NCBI GenBank assembly: GCA_036897625.1
Contig: JAYMTA010001291.1
Location: forward strand, 1-20,727
Reading direction: 5' to 3'
Source of the DNA: Pelargonium cotyledonis
Taxonomy: Eukaryota > Streptophyta > Magnoliopsida > Geraniales > Geraniaceae
DNA: 20,727 nt
In this document: positions 1 to 10,869 of the stretch, one piece after another
How positions within the stretch are numbered: the stretch's first letter is position 1
Layout: each line of letters starts with the position of its first letter
Made by a program: the position numbers and the translations under genes
The notes under the pieces: model-generated
What the model was told of the DNA's origin: nothing
What the model saw: only the letters and a program-made list of their open reading frames with translations
Database searches by the model: none

Positions 1-54
1 GAGGGAATGGGAGGGGCCTCCAGGAACGGGCGGGCAGCCCATGAGGTGAGGCGC

Positions 55-154
55 GAGACTCCACGTCTTGTACAGGCATGAGAATCCACGTCTTGTATGG
101 ACATGAGACTCCACGTGTTGTACGGACATGAGATTCCACGTCTCGTACGGACAT
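55..154 (+). repeat. Tandem repeat, 4 x 25 bp
   Basis: Four head-to-tail 25-bp units start at 55, 80, 105 and 130. Each has the form GAGAcTCCACGTcTTGTAC followed by a GGACAT-like end, with one to three substitutions per unit. All units contain CACGT, and the third contains the full G-box CACGTG. No coding role is visible. Confidence 0.9.
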
Positions 155-400
155 GCAGGGGTGAGAGTGTGTATTGTACGGAGTGGGGCTTGAGGGAGAT
201 GTGTCGGTCATGGTAGTGTGGGTTAGTGCATGGTCCTCATACACTTTTATTTTAGTTCAAATTAAATATCTTGGTGTGGATTTTTAGGAGAGTTGGAATA
301 TGCATGTACTGAGGAGAGAGAAATGTGGCTTTGGGTTGGTTTGAATTCAAGTAAGAGGTGTGGTCTTCATGTGGCCATGTAATCCACCTTTCTTTGGCTT

Positions 401-423
401 CATGCATGCATGGATGCATGCAT
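401..423. promoter_or_regulatory. CATGCATG (RY-type) cluster
   Basis: Two overlapping copies of CATGCATG and its variants form a near-palindrome across a central GG. CATGCA is the RY element bound by plant B3-domain factors in seed promoters. There is no gene 3' of it that would make this role convincing, so function is only possible; chance or simple-sequence origin is as likely. Confidence 0.25.
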
Positions 424-732
424 TATTAGACGTCACTTTTCATGTAAGCACGATGACCAATTGCTCGGGGTGTCTGAAGGGTCGGGCGCGAGCATGTGCG
501 GAGTGGTTTTTCAACTTGGGGAAGACTTGCAAGTGCACTTCTCGTCTCGGGATGCCGTGGTGATGTTGCACTCGGGCACCACGTGTCACGTTTTAACTGG
601 CCGAAATACTTATGATTTTTTGGGTAGAATAATTTGGTTTTTATCTCTTTCCAGCTCCAGTCCTTTTGTCCAAACCCTTTCTTCTCCCTCAGACCCACAT
701 TCTCATCCTCAGCCTTTCCCTCCTTCATCGCC

Positions 733-3062
733 ATGGATGCTCCTACGCCCTTCATCACAATGCAAGGTGTTGAAATTTCTTGTCCACCAGTAATAACTAG
801 TTGCAATTCAACCAATATCTAGTGTTCTTTTATTGCAGTCCTAGTGGATAAAAGAAGTTTATCCTCCTCTCTCCTCAATTCTCTCTTGCATGGCCTCTGG
901 ATCCTTTTAGGGCCTTTTGATGTGCAGAATATCAAAGAAAAGAAGTACCTTTTGGTGTTTTCTAACCCTAGAGATGCTGATGCTGTCCTCTCCGGTGGAC
1001 CTTGGTGTGTAGCAGGTGCTATCTTGGTCGTGGGGTCTCTAAATCTCCTAGCTTCACCCAGGAACATAGGGGCCCCAATGTCCCAAGTTTGGATCTAATT
1101 TCATGGTATCCCATTTGCACATGCACACCCCGATTTTGCTGCCCATGTTGGAGGCCTCATTGACCTCCTTTTGGATATTGATAGATCCAACGACAGGGAT
1201 GGGATGTGGCTTTTCCAAAGAGTTAAAATTTGGATCAACTTTGAGGAGCCATTGATCTCAAGCTGTTACCTCATGTTGGATAACGGGGGCAGAATCTGGA
1301 TCCAATTTAGATATGAAAGGGTCTTTAAAGTTTGTCTCAAATGTGGTATTGTCAGACATTCAGCAGCCTCGTGCAAGATTCCCATCCAAGCTGCTGAACT
1401 GAAGTTGGCCAAGAGGATGAGCTACGCTCTGGCTCAAGGCATTCACTCCAGTGTCATTTTTGACCCCTCTACTAGGATGTTCACATTAGAGATTACAGCG
1501 TTTCCAAATACGAAGAGGTTCAGAAACCCTACTCTCTATGTGGCTCCAGAAGAAGGTGGAGTTTTTAACTTCCACATACCCCCTCATTCATTCGAAGGCT
1601 CGTCAATTCTTGCCAGTTTTGATGGAAGCATCATTCCAATCCTAGCTCCAGATTTTGCAGATCACTAGGCATGCAGATAGAAGGTGGTGGCCGTCTAGCT
1701 TTCACAGTTCGGGTCACTCTCACTCAGTCCACTTTCTTGGTGAGGTCGGGTCAGACTTCAGGCCAAATCCAGTCTTGGGGAGCCCCAGGCCCACGCCTCC
1801 TTCGGGTGAAGGAAAAGAAATTGTCATGAGAGAAGCCCAGTCGGGCCCCATCGACGAATCGGTCATGGCTCAAGGCTCGCGGCTAACCCAGCTCCATTCC
1901 CATCCATCCATATTGTCGACCGGAACAGCAATAAGAGACTCCCTGGCGGCGCATGTCTCCCAACCCTAGAAGCGCGCTCGTGTAGAGGGTGGCGGATCAC
2001 AGGTTGAGAGTTTCAGAGCTGTGACATTTGGATGCCATGCAGAGTTGGAAGAAAGCCAAGTGGCAATTAGAAGCTCCTTCCAAAATGATGGCACCTACTA
2101 TAATCATGCTCCTACAAATGCAACCCAGGCTTCTAGGCCAGTTGAGTACCAGATTTGTCACCCAATTCATCTAACTCAAGATCCCCAAATTGGTACCCAT
2201 CTTCTACCCCTTATGGAGTCTCATTTTGGCCCAAACTTTGCTAATAGACCCAATATAGAGCCCAATAACCTTCCCTTGCCATCTTCTAGAGCTACTCATT
2301 TCCAAGCCCAAAATCAACCCCAGCCCTCCTCCCCCAAAGGCCCATTAGACCTTCGCCTTAGCTACAGCCCAGACCCATCTTTTCAACCTGGCTGGAGACC
2401 TTGCCAAGGCTCCGGCCTACCTTGTAGGTATTTATGAAGGGTCTTCCAAAGCCCCCTTTGCGGGCCTGGTCTCCATTGACCTCAACAAACGTAAGGGTAG
2501 ATCTAAGGTCCTAGAACTCATTATTCTGGACCCTGAAGAAGGTATTGATAGAGAAGAAGAACCAGTTTGGGTTAGCGATGGAGGAGGATGGATCTTTGTC
2601 CATGAGCGCAACTGTATAGAAGGCTCTAAGGAAGATCAGATTGAAGAGTTTAACCAATACCTGCATCGGGAAATTCATTTGGAGGCTTTGAAAAAGAGTT
2701 CATACAAGTCAGAGTCCACATCCTCTCTCCCAGTCTTTTCTTGCTTGGAGTCTCCAGCTGATTGGATCATGTTTGGATTCAGGAAGAGAGCTACCTCTGA
2801 ACCAGAATCCTTTGAAATGAGTAAAAGAAGGAAAGAGATAGATAGCTCAGCAGATGATGGCTCGAAGGTAATCATTTATGTCTATAATTTAAATAAGGAA
2901 TTTGATTTTCTAAAATATGGATATAAAGCTGAAGTTGAGGCTACAAAGCTTAGGATGTTTCATAATTCTCTCAGATTTCTAGATGATCTAAACAACCTAT
3001 GCATTTCTGATCGCCTGGGTTCTGGTATGGCTGTCCCTCAACAGCCCACCAAGGATCAATGA
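733..3062 (+). pseudogene. LINE ORF1 (DUF4283 / zinc-knuckle nucleic-acid-binding protein), broken
   Basis: ORF1 proteins bind the element RNA and form its RNP. Frame 1 from ATG 733 carries a DUF4283-like block (about 844-1180; GPFDVQ, then DADAVLSGGPWCVAG) followed by a CX2CX4HX4C knuckle (VCLKCGIVRHSAASC, about 1333-1374). The second half is Pro/Ser-rich and then charged. Frame 1 has stops at 820-822 (TAG), 1096-1098 (TAA) and 1666-1668 (TAG). Reading moves to frame 2 near 1655-1670 (stop at 1967-1969), then to frame 3 near 2390-2437, which stays open to TGA 3060-3062. The last stop overlaps the ORF2 start as ATGA. Stop 820 lies in a 72-nt segment (767-838) with intron-like GT...TGCAG borders, whose removal would keep the frame. 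The segment before about 839 may be host-derived. Confidence 0.85.
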
Positions 3063-6000
3063 TAATTCTGAGCTGGAACTGTTGAGGGCTGGGTCTTCCT
3101 CTGCACGTTCGTCACTTAAAAGACCTCATAAAAAGATAGAACCCTAACATTGTCTTTTTATGTGAAACTAAATTAAAAACCTCAGATGTCTCTATTAAGT
3201 TGTGCAGAATGGGGTTCACTTCATATTGGGGTATTGATAGTCAAGGAGCCAGTGATGGCCTGTGGATGGGCTTCAGAACTTCTGTGGTTCATCATCAGGT
3301 CCATATCTCTAATAATTTACTCCTGTCAAAGTTAATACACAACAAAGGCTTTGAATGGTTTCTGGGAGGCATTTATTGTCATCCAATAGTCTCCCAAAGA
3401 GAAAGAGTTTGGAAGGACATCAGTTCTAGCTTAGCTCCTATCCAAGGACCCCTTTGCCTCATTGGGGACTTCAATCAAGTTTTAAGAAGAGGTGAGAAAA
3501 TAGGAAAAAGAGCTGACTCCAATCCAGAAGCCATAGCCCTTAAATCCTTCATCAAGGACCTCTCCCTAATGGAGATCAAAAGCCAAGGACCTAAGTTTAC
3601 CTGGTTTAACAAGAGATCTAAGGGAGAAGAAGTTTTTTGAAGTCCTGTACAAAAGTTTTGGGAATCTAACTTGGTTTACAGCCTTTCCTCAAGCAAGACT
3701 TTGTTCCAGCCCTTAGCTATCTCAAATCACTCTCATCTTATTTTGGATTTATCCCCTAGGCCTAAACCAAAAAATTCTTTAAATTTGAAACAATGTGGTC
3801 CTTAAACCTTCCTGTTCCCAACTAATCAAGGAATGTTGGAGCAGCCCTTCCTTTGAACCCTCTGCCCTGGAGCATTCCTCTCAATCCCCTCTCTAGCCTC
3901 TACCTGATGACCTTAACAAATTCAACTACACTGCTCTCCAACCATCCCACTGGAAACTCCAGACATTTGGTAACATCATGATAAAAAAGAAGTATCTCCT
4001 TGAAGAAATTGAGAGCCAACAAAAATCAATAGAGGAAGATAACTACCCCCAGGACTCAGTTGATAAGATGCTAAACCTCCAAAAGGAACTAGAGGATGTG
4101 CTAGATATGGAAGAAGAAATGTTGAAACAGAGGGCAAAGGTCTCATTTCTCAGTGTTGGGGACAAGAACACCAAATTCTTCCATGGGATGGCAGCAAAGA
4201 GAGGCTGCAGGAACAAAATCAATGCCATTCTGGATTCTGACAACAATTGGACCACGAACCCTCAGGGGATCAAGAAGATTTTTGTGTCTCATTTCAAAAC
4301 CCTTTTTACTAGCCTTGTGGAAGATGTGCCAGGGAGACGAGAAGCCTCTAACTACTTAGTCAGTCTGTTCTCAAGGAAGCTCTCCCAGGAGCAAGTTAAT
4401 TTTCTTCTCCAGCCTTTCTCTCCAGATGATGTTAAGAAGGCTATTTTTGAATTATGAAGCACGAAGGCACCAGGCCCTGATGGCTTCCCAGTAGCCTTTT
4501 ACCAAAAGCACTGGAGTATCGTGGGTCCAGATGTAACCCAAGCAGCTCTTGATATTCTCAACAATGGCCGCCCCTTGCATGCCATCAACAAAACATTGAT
4601 CGTTTTAATCCCAAAACTACCTTCACCCTCTTCACCCCAAGATTTCAGGCCCATCAGCCTTTGTAATGTCCTTTATAAGATCATTTCCAAAGCCATGGTG
4701 AGCAGACTCAAGAGCATAATCCATCACCTGGTCTCCCCATACCAGAATGGTTTTGTTCTTGGGAGAAGGATCCAGGACAATATCATCATAGCAAATGAGC
4801 TCCTTCATAATATCAAAGGTACTTCAAAAGGGAAAACCCTTAAGGTTGCGCTTAAAATAGACGTAAGCAAAGACTATGATAGGGTGAGATTGGATTTTCT
4901 GCTGGAAGTCCTTAGAGCTCAAGGTTTCCCTCAAAAATGGGTCGACCTTATCAATCAATGTATTTCTTTTATTTCCTTCTGTATCAACATCAATAGAGAT
5001 CGATCTAATTGGTTCCGCCCCAACAAGAGCCTTCGACAAGGTGATCATTTATCTCCTTACCTCTTTCTTCTTTGTGTTGAGGTATTCTCAAGATGCCTAG
5101 AGACAGATATGAGGTCCAAGGAAATCTAAGGAATTCGAGTGGCTAGGGGGTCTAGTCATCAACCACCTTCTTTTTGCTGATGATTTGTTCATCTTCTTCA
5201 AACCATCATTGTATTTAGTGGAGAAGCTAAAAAATAGGCTTTACCAATATGAACATAAGGAAGTCAGAGTGGTTCTTCAGCCCCAACAACCCAAGGAGAT
5301 TCTCTAAGATCTTTAGGGGTATCTTACCAATGGCTACAGCTATAAGACCAGACAAATATCTTGGAGTCCCTTACTTGGGGACCATCTCTAAGAAAGAAAT
5401 CTTTGGGTATTTAAAAGAGAAGATTGAGAAGTATTTTGTAGCATGGAAAGGAAGCTTTCTCAATCAAGCAGAGCATCTCGTACTCATCAAGTCCACCCTC
5501 ACCGCACTCCCTTTCGACCTAATGAATCTATACAAGCTCCCTAAGTACATGACTTCCTAGTGGACTAGTGCAATGACTAAATTCTGGTGGGGCAATGATC
5601 TGTGAAAGAAAGATATCCATTGGATTTCAAAGAGAACCCTCAATCTCCCAAGAGGATTAGGTGGATTAATACTAAAAGATATAGAGACCTTTAACTTATG
5701 CATGTTGGCTAGTCAATTCTGGAGGATTTTCAAACACCCTAATAGCCTAGTTTATAGGACTCTAGCCTCAAAATATTACATGGATGGCAATTTATGGAGA
5801 AGCAAAAGATCCTCTAATCTATCCTAGATTTGGAAGAGTTTATGCTTAAGGAAGAAGGTTCACTTGAAAAATGTAAGTGGGAAATTGGTAATGGGGAAAA
5901 CACCAGGATTTTTAAGGAGGTTTGGATTGGGAATTCAACTCTCCAAAGAAGTTTTGATTGCCCACTCCAGGAAGAAGTAAGGGTCAAAGAACTCATTAAC

Positions 6001-7165
6001 TCCCCACCAAAAGTGCTGGAATAGAGAATTGATCAACCTGGCTTTTCCTCGAGCCACAACAGAGGAAATCAATAAGATAAGGCTCCTCGAATGGGGTGAA
6101 AGCAAGGATATTGTGTTATGGGAAGGAGAGAAGAGTGGAGACTTCACAGTCAAAAGTGGATATGCCCATCTAATTGCTAATCAAGAACCCTCTCCCTCGA
6201 GAAGGGGAGCAGACTTCAACTGGAAAAGGTTTTGGAGTGCACCAATCCCTGAGAAATTGAAGGTCTTTTCATGGAGATGCATTTGGGAAGCTCTTCCTAC
6301 AGCCCATAATTTCCACTACAGAGGTATGGCAGAGTCTGGCCTGTGCAGCATATGTCACCAAGAGGATGAAAATTTGGACCATATATTATTTAGATACAAG
6401 GACATAGGAAAAATATGGTTTGCATCTTCCTTAAGTCTGAAAGACACTTAATCATGGACCTTTCGCAAGCTGCTGGACTGCCTCATACCACAACAGCGCT
6501 TCAACCAGATAGATTCCTGGACTCCTCTGGCTCGAGGGATAAATATCTCCTTTGAAATTTGGAAGGACAGAAACAAATTCATTTTTCAAGGAGTTTCCAA
6601 ACCTTGGGTGTCAGTTGTTGAATATGAGAAAGCCAATTATATTTCCATTTACCAAGCAATGCAACGGAGAATGGGAGAAAATCTGCACCACTCTAGGGCT
6701 CAAGATTACCCTCAAATTGCTTCGCTGGCTGACCTGAATCTGAAGCCGGTAAAGCTAACCTTTCTTTGTGACGGTGCCTTTAATAGTGACAGTAGTGGCA
6801 TAGGCTGGGAACTGATTAATCACAGTGGACAAACCATAGCTAAGCTTTGCAGGCCCTCTTCAGCTTTATCGACTTATCATGCTGAACTAGAAGCCATATT
6901 ATCTGCTCTTTATTTTGCCAAGGAGATCAACGTTTCCAATGTTAACATTATGTGCGATTCTCTAAACTTATGCAAGGATTTGCTCAGCAGCGTTTTTAGC
7001 AATTTGGAGGCATGGACAAGTTGGGAGGAGACGAAAGCACTAGCACACATGTTTTCGGGTATTTTTTGTAAATGGGCAACCCGTCAACTTGTGTCGGGGG
7101 CCCATGAACTAGCTAAGTTAGGGAAGTCCGGATTTTATAAGGCTTGGTCCATATTTTCTAGTTAA
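3059..7165 (+). pseudogene. LINE ORF2 (endonuclease, reverse transcriptase, RNase H), broken
   Basis: This polyprotein nicks target DNA and reverse-transcribes the LINE RNA. The start is ATG 3059, inside the ORF1 stop. The endonuclease (about 3071-3770, frame 2) shows SWNC*G (TGA at 3083), FLCETKL, GDFNQV and later SNHSHL, where SDH is usual. The reverse transcriptase (frame 3, 3978-5129, one TGA at 4455) shows APGPDGFP, DFRPISLCNVLYKI, QNGFVLGRRIQDNI, LKIDVSKDYDRV and RQGDHLSPYLF. The FADD box follows at 5173-5184 in frame 1. PDKYLGVP (from about 5350), FWWGN and the zf-RVT block (about 6220-6420; FSWRCIWEALPT, CSICH, LDHILF) are next. RNase H (about 6750-7100) keeps CDGAF, HAELEAI and CDS and ends with AHELAK. 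The final part, 6029-7165, is open except for TAA 6449. At least four frameshifts in total. Confidence 0.9.
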
Positions 7166-7182
7166 TGCATTGCTTTCTTATT

Positions 7183-7194
7183 AAAAAAAAAAAA
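7183..7194 (+). other. LINE poly(A) tail
   Basis: Twelve uninterrupted A residues lie 17 nt after the ORF2 stop (TAA 7163-7165). Such a tail is the expected 3' end of an L1-type insertion and fixes the right border of the LINE. Confidence 0.85.
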
Positions 7195-7268
7195 TATTGC
7201 ATAACTAGAGATAGAGCGCGGTAAATTCCCTAGGCAAAAATAAAACTTTCTAATATAGAATTTAGATG

Positions 7269-7650
7269 TCAGGCAAGCTCATGAGCAACCGAAATCGCAA
7301 AACGTCTAACAAAAGAGAAAATGACATTGTCATAGTTATTGACAAACGCTTGATAATCATTCGGAACCGGACCGGCCCTACCAGCTTCTGATCTACCCAA
7401 TCAAAAGAGCAAAGATTACCGAACAGGAACCGGACTCCACCACTAGCCTCCTGCATCCCCTTCCCCCTACCCAGCCCATGCCCTCCCTGAGTGCCCAACA
7501 CTCTGCCTCCATTGTGTCCAAAATCATCTTATTGCACTGGCAGCTGCCTCCTAACACTAACCCTACTCAACCCGGTATAACCCAGACTGTTAAAGACAAC
7601 TGCGTCACAGTTTAGTTTCACCTCTCCCACCGATTGAACTAACCACCAAA
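7269..7650 (-). pseudogene. Antisense RNase H (RVT_3-type) relic of a second LINE
   Basis: Read on the minus strand, the segment has the order of motifs of the plant LINE RNase H domain. VGEVKLNCDAVVFNSLGYTG (about 7635-7576) includes the first catalytic Asp. After a frameshift comes MEAECWALREGM with the catalytic Glu, then LVVESGS, where an Asp is normally expected before Ser. After another shift comes FSFVRRFAISVAHELA, ending at TGA 7271-7269. It is only the C-terminal part of an ORF2. The motif spelling differs from the RNase H of the sense LINE next to it, so it is probably a different family. It sits between the LINE tail and LTR-like copy A. Confidence 0.75.
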
Positions 7651-7755
7651 GGGCTGTTGCGTCACAGTTTACTGGAACTAAGAAGGAGTATATTAATGAA
7701 GAAATGCGAGGTAAACCCAAGAGTTTGGAATTGAGCAAAATATGTTGCATTAATT

Positions 7756-9832
7756 TGTTAGGAAATGCCTTAGTAACCAATCATATTTGTATGCTTGTAA
7801 TTAGACAATTCTTGTAGTGTCCAATTGATAAATAAATGACATTTTCATTCTTATAAATACATAGCTTCTGTGTTTAAATATGTAATTCTATAATATTGAC
7901 CATAAGATAATTATACTATCTTTATACGTGTCCCTAGTTGAGTATCACTATAGTACAGTCAATGGTGATACGATTTAGACTAGTACACTGTTGTTTGATG
8001 ACATAGCGTTGACATAAGACATTGGGATGTCACTCAACAATGTAGGTGGTGGTTAGTGAAACATTACACTGGATTTACCCACATACGAGTCATTCATGAG
8101 ATACTGCTTAGCTATTATAAGCGACTCTCCTACAATTGTGGTGAAATGTGTTGATCCTTAAACTTCAGGCCGCCATAGGCACATTGACATGATGAGTCGT
8201 GTGCTTTGATCCAGTGAAACGACATCTGTAACAAAATTGCTCATAACGGCTAACGTTGGGCACACCACAAGTCATGAAAACGGGTGGTGAATGATCAAGA
8301 TAGAATTTGTCCCTCCGAACTAGCAGGGTGATATCTCTGAGGCCCTTAATGAACATGTGTTATGAAGAGGTACACCTAAATGATACGATATGTGTTTTCG
8401 TGATCATTAGTTCTGATGACATGCTCGGGATCAAGAAATCATATGATCCGGATCATACAAGTATGACAGTCCATAGCTCGAGTTCGGATCAAGATATCAA
8501 GGACAAAATGATCAGACATTTAGTAGCTACATTTATAGGGATTTGATTTGTGACGTCAACTCTCATAACTTAGTTAGCATTGATGGCTTGGTAAGGTCCG
8601 CTCATTGTTTATGTCGTTTACCCGTTTTAGGATGTCATTGCCAACGTTGTGAGATCTCATAGGGTCACACCTATACGAACGATCGTGTAAGCGAACCTTT
8701 GCTAAACTCTATAAATGTTTGGAAAGAATTTTCAAGACATGTCTATATATATTTACACTTATGGAAGTTCAAAATTATTACAGAAAAACTCACATTTTTG
8801 GGTAACATGTTTTGGTGAGGTTAGACCGGCTTGGTTTGACCAAGAGAGCTAGTGATGATGGTCAAATTAGTTTGAATAGCAATCCAATTAATTTGGAGCA
8901 TATCATCTAGCCAAACCATGCGGCTATTGAATCATATGGAACTAGTTCAGTTTGATTGTGTATCTTTTGGGTTGTTTTGATTTGGGTTTTGTGTGGAGCT
9001 TACGAATAAGTAGTCCACACTTTAATAAGCTCATTGAGGCCCAAGAAAAATGCTCACATTCAAACACTTTGAATAAGATCTTTGAAGTCTTTCATGTGAT
9101 TAGAGATGTGATATTTCAAAGATCTTTAGATAAACTTAAATATCCTTTCCCATCTCTATAAATATAGAGGCCAGCCATCACTTTTGTTTACACCATTATT
9201 TTGCCAAAGTTTGAGAGCAAAGAGAGAAAACAAAGTGAGGAGGCAATGCCCGGTTTTAGAGAGATCAAGAAGCAAAGGTTCTTTGGAACTTGCTAGCACA
9301 AAGACGAAGAGTTCGAACTCAAGGTGGATACTTAAGGAGACACGAGTCATTCGCTGGTGTTGTGACCGTTCGAATCCTCTCATCAAAGTTTTATGGAAGT
9401 AAAGGTAAACAATCTAAAAACTAGTTAGACACATCTTAAATGGATCCTTAGAAAAAATTTATGGAATTTTTTTGTTATATATGCATGCTTTATTTCGCTG
9501 TTCTTTCCTCTAAAACCTTATAAGTCATGTGCCAATATGATATACATCTATCAAGTGGATTAGCTAACTTAAAAAATTGTCTTTCTGTAACGTGTATGAA
9601 AATAAAAGTATTTTCAATTTCATGTTTAGATAACAATAGGTTTGAAATTAGAATTAAAAAACAATCGTTTTGTTCTTTAATTACTTAATGATATCTTTTA
9701 CGGTTCTGGTCATCTTATAAATGGTTTATATTTGCTAGAACTTGATAATTCAATCTATAAAATATATACTAATAGATCCAAGTCAAATGACTTGAATCAT
9801 ACTTACCTTGTAATTTTCGTTTCCGCTAATGA
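7756..9832 (+). mobile_element. LTR-like repeat, copy A (solo-LTR-like)
   Basis: About 2.1 kb, beginning TGTTAGGAAATGCC and ending just before the next copy at 9833. There is no coding sequence; the short open frames inside are not conserved. Homology to copy B is visible by eye along the length, for example GGTGGTGGTTA (about 8045), TTTGATCCAG...CATCTGTAAC (about 8200-8230), TTATGAAGAGGT, CATAGGGTCACA (about 8658), a TATA box (9157), AGGTAAAC (about 9402) and CGTTTCC/TATAATG-like ends. The terminal TG, the internal TATA box and the repeat following it fit a long terminal repeat, but no primer-binding site, polypurine tract or internal domain adjoins it. It could also be another non-coding repeat family. 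Strand is taken from the TATA box. Confidence 0.6.
9157..9164 (+). promoter_or_regulatory. TATA box of LTR-like copy A
   Basis: TATAAATA in the context CTCTATAAATATAGAGG. The equivalent position in copy B (17387-17394) also reads TATAAATA in otherwise diverged sequence, which supports a retained promoter element, as at a U3/R junction. Confidence 0.5.
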
Positions 9833-10083
9833 TGTTGGGGAATGCCCTAACAACCAATCAATTGATGACACATTTTATGGTATCGCTGGTTGTATGATAT
9901 TCATGAATTAATAGACATTTTCATCTTGACAATATATATTAGTTTGTGTCAATTAAATCTATGCTAATGACGATTTGCGATAAGACTAGAATATTATTTA
10001 ATGAATGACTAAAGAATTGTCATACATATTGCAATATCATCCAATAATGTGAGTGGTGGTTAAAAGAACTATTTCAATGGACT
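9833..10083 (+). mobile_element. LTR-like repeat, copy B, left part
   Basis: It begins TGTTGGGGAATGCCC, matching the start of copy A (7756), and continues with shared blocks such as AACCAATCA, GACATTTTCAT and GTGGTGGTTA. The match stops at 10083, where the hAT element begins, and resumes at 16486. The copy starts exactly where copy A ends, so the two are head to tail. Confidence 0.65.
10076..10083. repeat. hAT target-site duplication, left
   Basis: AATGGACT, paired with ACTTGACT at 16478-16485 (6 of 8 identical). Copy A has ACTGGATT at the same place (8068-8075), which suggests an ancestral ACTGGACT from which each flank has drifted by one base. Eight base pairs is the hAT superfamily duplication length. 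Confidence 0.75.
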
Positions 10084-10869
10084 TAGGGTTGTTCAATATC
10101 ATACCGACTCGGTGACCTGAACCGACCTCACCTGCATTAGTTTTGGTCCAGTTTTCGGCTCGGGCTTCTTATTTAGCCTTCGGTTCGGTCCGGGATTGGG
10201 TCTGACTCGGAAGTGAGAGAGAATGTAGAATATGGATATTGACTTTTTAGTTCACCACATTTATGGTACTTAATTTCTCAAAAATTTGAAAGAGAAGTGA
10301 GAACACATCCACATGCAAACCCCGATCTTCATCCTTTAGCCACCACCGCTCATTCTCTTGTTGGCTGCTCCTATTGCCGACCACCAAAAATTCGAGATTT
10401 GAGCCATAGATCACAATCGACGCCGACAGTGGTGAATTAAAGGCCAAATATGAGATCAATGATTCATAGAGAGCTTGAAAGCAAAATGAAAGACTAGAAA
10501 ACTTGAAGAAAAAAAGAAGCAGATCTGCAGATGTACTCTTCGAAGAAAAGAAGAAGAAAGAAATGCAACTATGATATCAAAATTTGGAAAATTGGAAATC
10601 TGAAATTTGAAATTGGAGAAAAAGAGATTTGCTATGGTTATCATAATGGTGAGTTAAGGCATCTCTAATAGTGGTATAATGAGAGTATAATAGCATAAAA
10701 TTATGTGATATTTAATATTATATTCATTTTGTAGGGTAATCATATATTATGCATGATCATGTGAGTGTTTGGCACTTAGTTTTTTTTCACTCCAATGCTT
10801 AGCAACCTCTTCACAAAATAATACTAACTAAAAAAATTAATCTTCCACTTGATTTTCTCTTTATCATTT

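Larger units (their letters stand above)
1..732. other. Left flank, no recognisable gene
   Basis: No conserved reading frame was found. The stretch is G/T-rich at first and holds the 25-bp tandem array at 55-154 and a CATGCATG cluster near 401-423. From about 645 to 732 it becomes strongly pyrimidine-rich (CTCTTTCC, CCTTTCTTCTCCC, CCTTTCCCTCCTTC) and runs straight into an ATG in a good plant context (GCCATGGAT) at 733. That leader could be the 5' UTR of the LINE or the 5' UTR of a host gene into which the LINE inserted. Confidence 0.6.
733..7194 (+). mobile_element. Degenerate plant LINE (non-LTR retrotransposon)
   Basis: The order is ORF1 (DUF4283-like region and a CCHC knuckle), ORF2 (endonuclease, reverse transcriptase, zf-RVT, RNase H), a 17-nt 3' UTR and a 12-A tail at 7183-7194. 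This is the plan of plant L1-type LINEs that carry an RNase H domain. Both ORFs hold several stops and frameshifts, so the copy is dead, yet every domain is still readable end to end. The 3' end is firm. The 5' end is not: ATG 733 gives a good start, but an 8-bp repeat ATAACTAG at 793-800 and 7201-7208 could instead mark a 5'-truncation point at about 801. No clear target duplication directly abuts the A tail. Confidence 0.92.

Noticed and set aside
793..7208. ATAACTAG at 793-800 and 7201-7208 as the LINE target-site duplication
   Set aside because: Only 8 bp and displaced six bases from the A tail, whereas L1-type duplications usually abut the tail. It is kept only as one of two readings of the 5' end.
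8165..9402. Short open frames in LTR-like copy A (for example 8307-8546, 8952-9161, 9184-9402) as genes
   Set aside because: None resembles a known domain, they are not preserved in copy B, and they lie inside a repeat with promoter-like features.
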